The translations under genes and the position numbers were made by a program. DNA of 31,482 nucleotides from NCBI GenBank assembly GCA_029212905.1, contig JARGPB010000029.1, positions 1 to 31,482 of the forward strand, read 5' to 3'. Each line of letters begins with the position of its first letter. The stretch's first letter is position 1. Positions 22,831 through 30,651 of the stretch are shown piece after piece. The notes beneath the pieces are model-generated. The model saw only the letters and a list, made by a program, of their open reading frames with translations, had not been told where the DNA came from and ran no database searches. This DNA is from Thalassovita sp. GTDB taxonomy: Bacteria > Pseudomonadota > Alphaproteobacteria > Rhodobacterales > Rhodobacteraceae.

Positions 22831-24723
22831 ATGGCATACAAAGACGTTTACGCCGCGTGGAAATCGGACCCCGAAGGGTTCTGGATGGACGCCGCCAAGG
22901 CCATCGATTGGGATCGGGCGCCGACAAAGGCCCTGTTCGATGACGATGCCCCTTTGTACGAATGGTTCAAGGACGGCATGGTGAACACCTGTTGGAACGC
23001 CGTCGACCGCCATGTCGAGGCAGGCCGGGGCGAGCAAGTCGCCATCATCCACGACAGCCCCGTCACCCATTCCAAACGCGAAATCACCTATGTCGAGCTG
23101 CGCAATCGCGTGGCCACCCTGGCCGGCGCCCTGCGCGCCAAGGGCATCGAGAAAGGCGACCGCGTCATCATCTACATGCCGATGATCCCCGAAGCACTCG
23201 AGGCGATGCTCGCCTGTGCCCGTCTGGGCGCCGTGCACTCGGTCGTGTTCGGCGGATTTGCCGCGAACGAGCTGGCCGTCCGTATCGACGACGCCAAACC
23301 CAAGGCGATTATCGCCGCCTCTTGCGGGATCGAGCCGGGCCGCGTGGTCCACTATAAACCGCTGCTGGACGGCGCCATTGATCTGGCCGAACACAAGCCC
23401 GACTTCACCGTCATTTATCAGCGCGAACAAGAAGTCGCGCAATTGATCGAAGGCCGTGACTATAACTGGCATGGGTTCCAGTACGGCGTCGAACCCGCCG
23501 ATTGCGTCCCGGTCGAGGGCGATCACCCCGCCTATATCCTGTACACCAGCGGCACCACCGGCCAGCCCAAGGGCGTTATCCGCCCCACCGGCGGCCATCT
23601 GGTTGCGCTGAACTGGACCATGAAGAATCTCTATAACGTCGACCCCGGCGATGTGTTCTGGGCCGCCTCGGACGTGGGTTGGGTCGTTGGGCACAGCTAC
23701 ATCACCTATGGCCCGCTGATCCACGGCAACACCACCATCGTATTCGAGGGAAAACCCGTCGGCACCCCCGATGCGGGCACCTTCTGGCGGGTGATTTCCG
23801 AACACAAAGTCAAAAGCTTCTTCACCGCGCCCACCGCCTTCCGTGCTGTGAAACGCGAGGACCCCAAGGGCGAATTCGTCGGTAAATACGATCTGTCCTG
23901 CCTGAAACAGGTCTATCTGGCCGGCGAACGTGCCGATCCTGACACCATTCAATGGGCGCAGGATCAGCTAAAGGTTCCGGTGATTGACCACTGGTGGCAG
24001 ACCGAAACCGGCTGGGCCATCGCGGGCAACCCCCTGGGCATCGAGGAATTGCCAACCAAGCTGGGCAGCCCCGCCGTTGCCATGCCGGGCTATGACGTTC
24101 AGATCCTGGACGAAGGTGGCCATCAGATGAAACCGGGTGAATTGGGCGCCATCGCGATCAAGCTGCCCTTGCCCCCCGGCACCCTGCCCACCCTGTGGAA
24201 CGCCGAAGCACGGTTCAAGAAATCCTACCTCGAACACTTCCCCGGCTACTATGAAACCGGCGATGCGGGCATGATCGACGAGGACGGATACCTCTATATC
24301 ATGGCGCGCACCGATGACGTGATCAACGTTGCCGGCCACCGCCTGTCCACCGGCGGCATGGAAGAAGTCCTCTCAGGCCACCCCGACGTTGCCGAATGTG
24401 CCGTGATCGGTGTGACCGACGCGCTGAAGGGCCAGATGCCTGTCGGCTTCATGTGTCTGAACGCGGGCGCCGACCGGGACGATGCCGAGGTCGTCAAAGA
24501 AGTGGTCAAACTTGTCCGCGAGAAAATCGGCCCCGTCGCCGCCTTCAAACTGGCGGTTGTGGTGGATCGTCTGCCGAAAACCCGCTCGGGTAAAATCCTG
24601 CGCGGCACCATGGTGTCGATCGCCGATGGCAAAGAGTACAAGATGCCCGCCACGATCGACGATCCCGCCATTCTGGACGAGATCAAAGAGGCGCTGCAAA
24701 CCATCGGCTACGCCCAGTCTTAA
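22831..24723 (+). CDS. prpE: Propionyl-CoA synthetase (PrpE type)
   Basis: Activates propionate (and probably acetate less well) to the CoA ester. The 630-aa protein follows E. coli PrpE closely in length and motif order: GDRVIIYMPMIPEALEAMLACARLGAVHSVVFGGFA, ILYTSGTTGQPKGVIRP (phosphate loop), ASDVGWVVGHSYI, LAGERADPDT, DHWWQTETGW, RTDDVINVAGHRLSTGGMEE and KTRSGKILRGTM with the catalytic lysine. The C-terminal TIDDPAILDEI also matches PrpE rather than Acs. The ATG at 22831 has a very strong AGGAGGAGG (22816-22824); the frame is open upstream but that part covers the operator cluster. Candidate acyl-CoA-responsive sites upstream fit regulation by propionyl- or acetyl-CoA status. Confidence 0.9.
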   Translation: MAYKDVYAAWKSDPEGFWMDAAKAIDWDRAPTKALFDDDAPLYEWFKDGMVNTCWNAVDRHVEAGRGEQVAIIHDSPVTHSKREITYVELRNRVATLAGALRAKGIEKGDRVIIYMPMIPEALEAMLACARLGAVHSVVFGGFAANELAVRIDDAKPKAIIAASCGIEPGRVVHYKPLLDGAIDLAEHKPDFTVIYQREQEVAQLIEGRDYNWHGFQYGVEPADCVPVEGDHPAYILYTSGTTGQPKGVIRPTGGHLVALNWTMKNLYNVDPGDVFWAASDVGWVVGHSYITYGPLIHGNTTIVFEGKPVGTPDAGTFWRVISEHKVKSFFTAPTAFRAVKREDPKGEFVGKYDLSCLKQVYLAGERADPDTIQWAQDQLKVPVIDHWWQTETGWAIAGNPLGIEELPTKLGSPAVAMPGYDVQILDEGGHQMKPGELGAIAIKLPLPPGTLPTLWNAEARFKKSYLEHFPGYYETGDAGMIDEDGYLYIMARTDDVINVAGHRLSTGGMEEVLSGHPDVAECAVIGVTDALKGQMPVGFMCLNAGADRDDAEVVKEVVKLVREKIGPVAAFKLAVVVDRLPKTRSGKILRGTMVSIADGKEYKMPATIDDPAILDEIKEALQTIGYAQS

Positions 24724-24728
24724 CCCCG

Positions 24729-24746
24729 GCAATCTGATCAGATTGC
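24729..24746. repeat. Perfect 18-bp palindrome after prpE
   Basis: GCAATCTGATCAGATTGC is its own reverse complement over all 18 bases. It begins five bases after the prpE stop and ends ten bases before the terminator stem. As RNA it would fold to a short stem with a minimal loop; as DNA it could bind a dimeric protein. Confidence 0.6.
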
Positions 24747-24755
24747 ACCCCAACT

Positions 24756-24784
24756 GGCGCGCCCATTCAGTGGCGCGCCTTTTT
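24756..24784 (+). terminator. Intrinsic terminator after prpE
   Basis: GGCGCGCC (24756-24763) and GGCGCGCC (24772-24779) form an 8-bp stem with an 8-nt loop, followed by T5. There is no T-run in the opposite direction, so it serves prpE and not the convergent cytochrome gene. Confidence 0.85.
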
Positions 24785-24791
24785 CGTTGTG

Positions 24792-26711
24792 CTACTCGGC
24801 GACGCGGTACCGCCGCAGCTCGTCCGCACGCCCCGCTGCGCGCATCTGCTCGGCCAGACCCTTGGCGGCCGTTCCATCGCGCGGCTCTTGTTGCAGCGCT
24901 TTCAGATAGGCGTCGATGGCGGCATTGGCGTTGCCCTGCGCGGCCTCGATCCTGGCGATCAGCCGCCACGCCGCGCCGTGATTGTCCGCGTTCTCCAGCA
25001 CCGCGTGCAACTGTGCCAGCGCCTCTTGCTCGCGCCCCATCAGGCTCAGGAACAGGCCCCGGTTATACCCGGTCGTCGCGTTCACAGGATGCTGGGCCAG
25101 CAGCGCGTCAATCTCCGCCAACGCCTTGTCTTTCTGGCCCATGCCAAACAAAGACAGCGCTTTTTGCATCCTCAGCGCCCAGTTGTCCGGGGCCAGCGTC
25201 AGCCCCGTCTCCGCCGTTTCCAGCCCCTTGGCATAGTCCATCTGCTTGAAATACACCTTCGACAGGGTCAGCCAGGGCTCATAGTGGAATACCCCGCCCC
25301 GGTTCATCGCGCCCTGCATGGCCTCGGCGGCATAGTCCGCCCGATAGCTGGAATAACGCAAAATAGCGCTGGTCTTTGCCAACATCTCTTCTGTCTTGGA
25401 CAGGCCCCGATCTGGATACAGCAGGCTGACGCCGATCACCTCGGGCGGGATCTTGTCCAGGGGCCGCGTCAGCGCCTCCAGGGCGCCGGGGTCGCGTTGG
25501 ATCCGGTGGTCGGTCATCTTGGCGTGGATCACGTCCTGCGTGCGCCGTTCGGGCATGTGGCAGGTGGTGCAATCCGCATCCGGCGCGATTTGCGGATGCG
25601 TACCCGTTGCCATCACCGGCAGCCCCTGCGTGGTTTCGTGGCAGCTCAGACAGGCCTCGCGGTAATGTGCGGCGCGGTTTTCGGGCGGGATCTTGCGGTG
25701 TGGGTCGTGGCAGGTCAGACATCCCAGCGCGCCCTCGCTTTGGACAAAGCACTGGCTCTGTTCCAGCCGATAAGGGTGGTGGTTGATGTCGAACCTATCA
25801 TCAGGTTTGTGCTTGCTGTCCTCGATGTCCAAAAACACCTTATAATCATCCAGAAGCTGCCCCGGCCGGAACGAATAGATCGACCGCCCCAGCCTCAGTT
25901 CCGGCGTCACCGCCACGCTGGGCTGCATGTGGCAACCATAGCAAATGCTGTACAGCTGCTCGTTCGGCAGCGTCGCGGGGTTCACGATGGCCGCGCGGAT
26001 CTGCTCCAGCTCGACCTCGCCTGACAGCACCGATTCGACATGTTTCGCGCCGGGACCGTGGCAGCGCTGACAGCCGATCCCCTCGGGCAGGTCCGCGGGG
26101 AATACTTCGGGCATTCCGGGGGCGTCGCTGCCCACCGGCACCTCGGGAAAGGCATTGTGGCAGGTCATGCACTGGCGCTGCACCCCCCGAGTTTCACCCA
26201 GATGATCCGAAAATTCATACCCCGGCGACATTTCCCATTTGCCCCCGTCCTGCGTGTACCAGGCCAGCGGCAGTTGAAACAGCTCACCGCCGTCGGTCCG
26301 AAACAGATACACCCGGCTGTGGTTCCCCGAGCCCAGGATCCAGTCGACCTTGCGATCCAGTTGATGGATCCGCTCGCCCTGGTCGTTTTCCTGATAGCGG
26401 TGGAACCAATATGCGCCGTTCTTCAGCTCCATTTCGTAATGCATCTTGGACGGAGCGTGATAGAAATGCGCGTCGCTGAAATCCTCGATCACCTTATCCG
26501 CCGACGGCCGATAGAAGCTCTTGGCCATGCCCACGTCCTGAAAGCTCTCGTATCGGTCCTGATGGCAATTGCCGCAGACCTGATCGGGCACATAGCCCGC
26601 AGCCGCCCCGCCGGTCACATGGATATCCCATTCGGCCAAAACGTCGGATTGTTCCGCGCGGGCCGCCCCGCAGGACAGCAAGACCCAGACAATCATTCCC
26701 CAAAACCGCAT
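24792..26711 (-). CDS. Periplasmic seven-heme c-type cytochrome with C-terminal TPR domain
   Basis: Secreted multiheme cytochrome of 639 aa, function unknown. The signal peptide is MRFWGMIVWVLLSCGAARA, with likely cleavage after residue 19. Seven CxxCH heme sites start at residues 46, 181, 214, 257, 331, 354 and 381; the spacing recalls the cytochrome c554/hydroxylamine-oxidoreductase-like multiheme group. From about 430 to 630 there are several tetratricopeptide repeats (for example YAKGLETAETGLTLAPDNW and NANAAIDAYLKALQQEPRDG), suggesting protein-protein contact. ATG 26711 is chosen over TTG 26738 because it gives a clean signal peptide and AGGGA lies upstream. It follows nadK by 62 bp on the same strand. 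No partner reductase, quinol oxidase or cytochrome maturation gene is adjacent. Confidence 0.85.
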   Translation of the reverse strand: MRFWGMIVWVLLSCGAARAEQSDVLAEWDIHVTGGAAAGYVPDQVCGNCHQDRYESFQDVGMAKSFYRPSADKVIEDFSDAHFYHAPSKMHYEMELKNGAYWFHRYQENDQGERIHQLDRKVDWILGSGNHSRVYLFRTDGGELFQLPLAWYTQDGGKWEMSPGYEFSDHLGETRGVQRQCMTCHNAFPEVPVGSDAPGMPEVFPADLPEGIGCQRCHGPGAKHVESVLSGEVELEQIRAAIVNPATLPNEQLYSICYGCHMQPSVAVTPELRLGRSIYSFRPGQLLDDYKVFLDIEDSKHKPDDRFDINHHPYRLEQSQCFVQSEGALGCLTCHDPHRKIPPENRAAHYREACLSCHETTQGLPVMATGTHPQIAPDADCTTCHMPERRTQDVIHAKMTDHRIQRDPGALEALTRPLDKIPPEVIGVSLLYPDRGLSKTEEMLAKTSAILRYSSYRADYAAEAMQGAMNRGGVFHYEPWLTLSKVYFKQMDYAKGLETAETGLTLAPDNWALRMQKALSLFGMGQKDKALAEIDALLAQHPVNATTGYNRGLFLSLMGREQEALAQLHAVLENADNHGAAWRLIARIEAAQGNANAAIDAYLKALQQEPRDGTAAKGLAEQMRAAGRADELRRYRVAE

Positions 26712-26773
26712 ACTGAAATCCCTGTAATGAATGGCCAAAGGCTAGTGTACAGCCCCCATTCAAACAAGTCGGC

Positions 26774-27535
26774 TCAGACGAATTGCTCGCGGATCAGGCG
26801 TTCTTCCAGGCCGTGACCCGGGTCGAACAGGATGCGGTGCTTGATGTCCGGTTCGGATTGGATTTCCACGCTGGCCACGTTTTCAACCGAGTTGCTGTCC
26901 GCATCCGCCATGACCGGCCGTTTCTCCGGGTCACAGACATCGAACCGCACCAGCGCTGTTTTCGGCAGCAACGCCCCCCGCCAGCGGCGTGGCCGGAACG
27001 GCGCGATGGCCGTCAGCGCCAGAACATCCGACCCGATCGGCAGAATCGGCCCATGCGCCGAATAGTTATACGCCGTGGATCCCGCAGGCGTCGCCAGCAG
27101 CGCGCCGTCACAGACCAGCTCTTCCATGCGCAGGCGCCCGTCTACCGTGATCCGCAGCTTGGCCGCCTGAGGCCCCGCCCGCAGCACCGACACCTCGTTG
27201 ATGGCCAGCGCCAGATGGACCGTGCCATCCGTGCAGGTTGCCTTCATCGACAGCGGGTTAATCACCGCCTCTTCGGCCTTGGCCAGACGGACCTTCAGGT
27301 CGGTTTCCGCGTATTCGTTCATCAAGAACCCGACAGTGCCCCGATTCATCCCGTAAACCGGCGCGTCCAGACGCTGAGTCCGGTGCAAGGTCTGCAACAT
27401 GAACCCGTCCCCCCCCAGGGCGACGATCACGTTGGCGTCTTCTTCGGGGATGTTGCCATAGCGCCCAACCAGGGCCGCACGGGCGGTCTGGGCCGTTGGG
27501 GTATCACTGGCCGTGAATGCGATGCGAAGTGTCAT
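26774..27535 (-). CDS. nadK: NAD kinase
   Basis: Phosphorylates NAD to NADP. The 253-aa protein has the diagnostic GGDG in VIVALGGDGFMLQTLH, then GMNRGTVGFLMNEY, INEVSVLRAGPQAAKL, and the ATP/NAD-binding DGALLATPAGSTAYNYSAHGPI. ATG 27535 is chosen because homology begins there; the open frame to 27598 adds an unsupported N-terminus. AGGCAGG lies just upstream at short spacing. A 28-codon frame with its own Shine-Dalgarno lies about 40 bp upstream on the same strand. Confidence 0.93.
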   Translation of the reverse strand: MTLRIAFTASDTPTAQTARAALVGRYGNIPEEDANVIVALGGDGFMLQTLHRTQRLDAPVYGMNRGTVGFLMNEYAETDLKVRLAKAEEAVINPLSMKATCTDGTVHLALAINEVSVLRAGPQAAKLRITVDGRLRMEELVCDGALLATPAGSTAYNYSAHGPILPIGSDVLALTAIAPFRPRRWRGALLPKTALVRFDVCDPEKRPVMADADSNSVENVASVEIQSEPDIKHRILFDPGHGLEERLIREQFV

Positions 27536-27575
27536 GCCTGCCTGTATCCTGTTTCCGAAGCGGCGCAAACGGTTC

Positions 27576-27662
27576 CTAATCGAACCACAAGTTCCCATTA
27601 CGTACCAGCCCTGACGGCTTCAACTGTCGCATGGTCGCATTCACCTCTTCCTTAAGTGTCAT
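27576..27662 (-). CDS. Possible 28-aa small ORF or leader upstream of nadK
   Basis: ATG at 27662 with AAAGGA five bases upstream, 28 codons, TAG stop at 27576. The peptide (MTLKEEVNATMRQL, then KPSGLVRNGNLWFD) has a helical first half and no membrane segment. It lies between nadK and glyA in a less GC-rich stretch. It could be a real microprotein, a leader ORF for nadK or a chance frame; no family was recognised. Confidence 0.3.
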   Translation of the reverse strand: MTLKEEVNATMRQLKPSGLVRNGNLWFD

Positions 27663-27710
27663 GTTTCCTTTAGGTACGCGGCCATCTTAATGCCATCACG
27701 GAGCATCCGA

Positions 27711-28994
27711 ATGTCCGATTCCGGTTTCTTCACCGAAGCGCTCGCCTCGCGTGACCCCGAACTTTACAAGTCGATCACCGACGAACTGGGCCGTCAGCGC
27801 CACGAGATCGAGCTGATCGCCTCCGAGAACATCGTCTCGGCCGCCGTGATGGAGGCCCAGGGCTCCGTCATGACCAACAAATACGCCGAAGGGTATCCCG
27901 GCCGTCGTTACTATGGCGGTTGCCAGTATGTCGACGTCGCCGAAACCCTGGCCATCGACCGCGCCAAGGAACTGTTCGGTTGTGATTTCGCCAACGTGCA
28001 GCCCAACTCGGGCTCTCAGGCCAACCAGGGTGCCTTTACCGCGCTGATCAAGCCCGGCGACACCATTCTGGGCATGAACCTGGCCTCGGGTGGTCACCTG
28101 ACCCACGGCGCTGCCCCCAACCAGTCGGGCAAATGGTTCAACGCCATTCAGTACGGCGTGCGCAAGCAGGACAACCGGATCGACTATGATCAGGTTCAGG
28201 AACTAGCAACCGAGCATCAGCCCAAGCTGATCATCGCCGGTGGGTCCGCCATCCCACGCCAGATCGATTTCGCCAAATTCCGCGAGATCGCAGACAGCGT
28301 TGGCGCCTATCTGATGGTCGACATGGCTCACTTTGCCGGTCTGGTCGCGGCGGGCGAACACCCCTCGCCCTTCCCCTATGCCGACGTGGCCACCACAACC
28401 ACGCACAAAACCCTGCGCGGTCCCCGTGGCGGCATGATCCTGACCAACAACCCGGACATCGCGAAAAAGGTCAACTCGGCCATTTTCCCCGGCATCCAGG
28501 GCGGTCCGCTGATGCATGTGATCGCGGCCAAGGCTGTCGCCTTCGGCGAGGCGCTGCGCCCCGAATTCAAAACCTACCAGAAACAGGTGCGTGCGAACGC
28601 CGTTGCTCTGGCAGATCAGCTGATGAAGGGCGGCCTGGACATCGTGACCGGCGGCACCGACACCCACGTGATGCTGGTTGACCTGCGCCCCAAAGGCGTC
28701 AAAGGCAACGCCACTGAAAAGGCGCTGGAACGCGCATGCATCACCTGCAACAAAAATGGCATCCCGTTTGACCCGGAAAAACCCATGGTCACCTCGGGCG
28801 TCCGCCTGGGCACCCCTGCCGGCACCACGCGTGGTTTCCGCGAGGCCGAGTTCCGCCAGATCGCGGATTGGATTGTCGAGGTCGTGGACGGTCTGGCCGC
28901 CAACGGCGAAGAAGCCAACGCCGAGATCGAAGCCAAGGTCAAAGCCGAGGTCGAGTCCCTGTGCAAACAGTTCCCGCTGTATCCGAACCTCTAA
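27711..28994 (+). CDS. glyA: Serine hydroxymethyltransferase
   Basis: PLP enzyme that interconverts serine and glycine with tetrahydrofolate, the main source of one-carbon units. The 427-aa protein has IELIASENIVS, NKYAEGYPGRRYYGG, the PLP lysine in TTTTHKTLRGPRGGM, and GIQGGPLMHVIAAKAVAFGEA. ATG 27711 (GGAG upstream) is chosen over 27690, which has no Shine-Dalgarno. A bidirectional-looking terminator follows. Confidence 0.96.
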   Translation: MSDSGFFTEALASRDPELYKSITDELGRQRHEIELIASENIVSAAVMEAQGSVMTNKYAEGYPGRRYYGGCQYVDVAETLAIDRAKELFGCDFANVQPNSGSQANQGAFTALIKPGDTILGMNLASGGHLTHGAAPNQSGKWFNAIQYGVRKQDNRIDYDQVQELATEHQPKLIIAGGSAIPRQIDFAKFREIADSVGAYLMVDMAHFAGLVAAGEHPSPFPYADVATTTTHKTLRGPRGGMILTNNPDIAKKVNSAIFPGIQGGPLMHVIAAKAVAFGEALRPEFKTYQKQVRANAVALADQLMKGGLDIVTGGTDTHVMLVDLRPKGVKGNATEKALERACITCNKNGIPFDPEKPMVTSGVRLGTPAGTTRGFREAEFRQIADWIVEVVDGLAANGEEANAEIEAKVKAEVESLCKQFPLYPNL

Positions 28995-29011
28995 GGCCCG
29001 GAACCTGATCG

Positions 29012-29049
29012 AAAAACGCGCCGTCGCTGGGTCCCAGCGGCGGCGTTTT
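29012..29049. terminator. Bidirectional terminator between glyA and the 124-aa gene
   Basis: An A-run at 29012-29016, an imperfect GC-rich stem (CGCGCCGTCGCTGGG against CAGCGGCGGCG) and a T-run at 29046-29049 give a hairpin usable from both directions. It lies between the convergent ends of glyA (28994) and the minus-strand gene (29058). Confidence 0.75.
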
Positions 29050-29057
29050 CATGTCTG

Positions 29058-29432
29058 CTATAGGAACCCGCGCCAGACCAGCAGGATCACCAGGATCGCG
29101 GCCACGGCAATCAGGTTAAAGCCCAGACTGCCCAGCAGGCTCAGCACCAGCCCCTTGCGTCGGTCCGCTACGTCGATCGCCCGCAGATGGTCGCGCAACG
29201 TCTGGAACTGGCTCTCGACCTGCGCCTTGTCCATCAGCCGCATCAGCTTGGGGTTGCCCATCTGGATTTGCGCCTGAACGAACCCGTCTGCGGCCCGCTT
29301 TACGGCCCGTGGCGCGCGGCGCAAACCTTTGGTCAGCCGACGGCTCAGAGGGCCGGAACTAAGCCCGTGCTTCTCAGCCAAAAGCGTTTCCAGCTCTTGC
29401 GCCATTCGCATAAATGCTTTCTGTTCAATCAC
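29058..29432 (-). CDS. Small C-tail-anchored membrane protein (124 aa), unknown function
   Basis: Not recognised. Residues 1 to about 95 are charged and mostly helical (QELETLLAEKHGLSSG, then a strongly basic stretch RRLTKGLRRAPRAVKRAADG). The last 30 residues form one hydrophobic helix (VLSLLGSLGFNLIAVAAILVILLVW), ending four residues before the C-terminus, so it is probably inserted tail-first with a cytoplasmic body. The GTG start at 29432 is preferred because AGAGG lies 9-10 nt upstream; an ATG at 29411 has none. Transcribed away from the alpha/beta hydrolase gene. Confidence 0.72.
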   Translation of the reverse strand: MIEQKAFMRMAQELETLLAEKHGLSSGPLSRRLTKGLRRAPRAVKRAADGFVQAQIQMGNPKLMRLMDKAQVESQFQTLRDHLRAIDVADRRKGLVLSLLGSLGFNLIAVAAILVILLVWRGFL

Positions 29433-29520
29433 TTGTAAATACCTCTGCTACAGAATAGCCCATGCATAGGGTCCCGACAATGGCGCTGGTCAAGCCCCCG
29501 TCAGGACGGTATCAAAGGGT

Positions 29521-30279
29521 ATGCTGAACCAGATCCTCCATGGTGAAAAAACCGCCGAACCCGCCCTGCTGATTGTCCACGGTCTGTATGGATCGGGGCG
29601 CAACTGGGGCGTCATCGCCAAGCGCCTGTCCGATCAGCGCCAGGTCATCGCCGTTGATCAGCGCAACCACGGCAACAGCCCCTGGTTCGACGGTCATTCC
29701 TATCTGGACATGGCCGATGATCTGGCCGACGTGATCCGCGCCCACGGTCTGCCGATGGATGTGATGGGGCACTCGATGGGGGGCAAGGCGGCGATGGTTC
29801 TGGCGCTGAAATACCCCGAATTGGTCAACCGTCTGATCGTCGCGGACATTGCGCCCACGACCTACGGGCACTCTCAGGTGCAGTATATTCAAGCGATGAA
29901 AGCGGTGGATCTCAGCCGGATCGAGAAACGCTCGGACGCTGAATCTCAGCTACGCGAGACCGTGGACGACCCCACCCTGCCGGTGTTTTTCACGCAATCT
30001 CTGGATGTTTCGGGCAAACGCTGGCGGCTGAATCTGGATACGCTGGAACGCGAAATGCCGAAAATCCTGTCCTTCCCGGATGTCAGCGGACAGTTCGACG
30101 GGCCGGTCTTATTCCTGTCCGGCGCGCAGTCCGATTATGTTCAGGTGCAGCACCGACCGACCATCAAGACCCTGTTTCCCAACGCAGCCTTTGCGAAAAT
30201 ACCGGGGGCGGGCCATTGGCTTCACGCCGAAAAGCCCCGCGAATTCGAAGCCGCCGTGCGGGTTTGGCTGAACAAGTAG
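29521..30279 (+). CDS. Alpha/beta-fold hydrolase (esterase, YbfF-like)
   Basis: Single-domain hydrolase of 252 aa. The oxyanion strand is LLIVHGLYGSGRNW; VDQRNHGNSP is the loop typical of YbfF and related esterases; the nucleophilic serine is in MGHSMGGKAAM; the catalytic histidine is in GAGHWLHAEKP; the acid is probably the aspartate of SGAQSDYV. Substrate unknown; related enzymes hydrolyse short acyl esters or acyl-CoA. The start is the only in-frame ATG after a stop; the Shine-Dalgarno is weak (AAAGGG ends one base before the ATG, AGGA is 14 nt away). Confidence 0.88.
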   Translation: MLNQILHGEKTAEPALLIVHGLYGSGRNWGVIAKRLSDQRQVIAVDQRNHGNSPWFDGHSYLDMADDLADVIRAHGLPMDVMGHSMGGKAAMVLALKYPELVNRLIVADIAPTTYGHSQVQYIQAMKAVDLSRIEKRSDAESQLRETVDDPTLPVFFTQSLDVSGKRWRLNLDTLEREMPKILSFPDVSGQFDGPVLFLSGAQSDYVQVQHRPTIKTLFPNAAFAKIPGAGHWLHAEKPREFEAAVRVWLNK

Positions 30280-30323
30280 CGACGGCGGCCCCAACGGGGA
30301 CCCCTCCCTCGTACCGCCGTCGC
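30279..30323. repeat. Inverted repeat at the 3' end of the hydrolase gene
   Basis: GCGACGGCGG (30279-30288) and CCGCCGTCGC (30314-30323) are perfect 10-bp arms with a 25-nt spacer that itself contains CCCC-AAC-GGGG. The first base is the last base of the hydrolase stop codon. No T-run follows, so termination would have to be assisted, or the structure protects the 3' end. Confidence 0.55.
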
Positions 30324-30354
30324 CTGCGCCCCGCCGAAGCGAAGCGAACCGGAA

Positions 30355-30540
30355 TCAGTTGTTTTCGACGATCCCTTTGGTGATCAGCCAGGTCACGGGC
30401 ACAGCCACGATAAATCCGACAGCCGCAGCGATCAGGATGGGCTGAAGAGTATCGTAACCCATTGTCAACGCAGCAATAACCAGAGTACCGGCAACCGTGG
30501 TGCCGATCAGTGAATACAGAATAGAGGCCAGTCTGAGCAT
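30355..30540 (-). CDS. Small two-helix membrane protein (61 aa), conserved in Rhodobacteraceae
   Basis: A 61-aa protein that is almost entirely two membrane helices (LASILYSLIGTTVAGTLVIAAL and ILIAAAVGFIVAVPVTWLI) joined by a short polar turn, with a KGIVENN tail. I recall similar small proteins of this group carrying the database name 'CTP synthetase'; nothing here supports that (true CTP synthase is about 540 aa with a glutaminase domain). The start has GAGGG six bases upstream, partly inside a perfect 9-bp hairpin. Function unknown. Confidence 0.78.
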   Translation of the reverse strand: MLRLASILYSLIGTTVAGTLVIAALTMGYDTLQPILIAAAVGFIVAVPVTWLITKGIVENN

Positions 30541-30547
30541 AGTACCC

Positions 30548-30575
30548 TCACAAGGAATTTCGCGTGTCCTTGTGA
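30548..30575 (-). promoter_or_regulatory. Hairpin at the ribosome binding site of the 61-aa gene
   Basis: TCACAAGGA (30548-30556) and TCCTTGTGA (30567-30575) are perfect 9-bp arms around a 10-nt loop. On the minus-strand transcript the 3' arm runs into the GAGGG Shine-Dalgarno seven bases before the ATG. It may act in RNA (translation control) or DNA (operator). Confidence 0.5.
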
Positions 30576-30651
30576 AAATACATATGGGATGCGGAATGTC
30601 TCGTCTTTGATCTGGGTCAGGCAGAACAGCTTCCGCAGGTGTTTTTGCGCC

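Noticed and set aside
30355..30540. CTP synthetase as a name for the 61-aa protein
   Set aside because: Only two membrane helices are present, with no synthetase or glutaminase domain.
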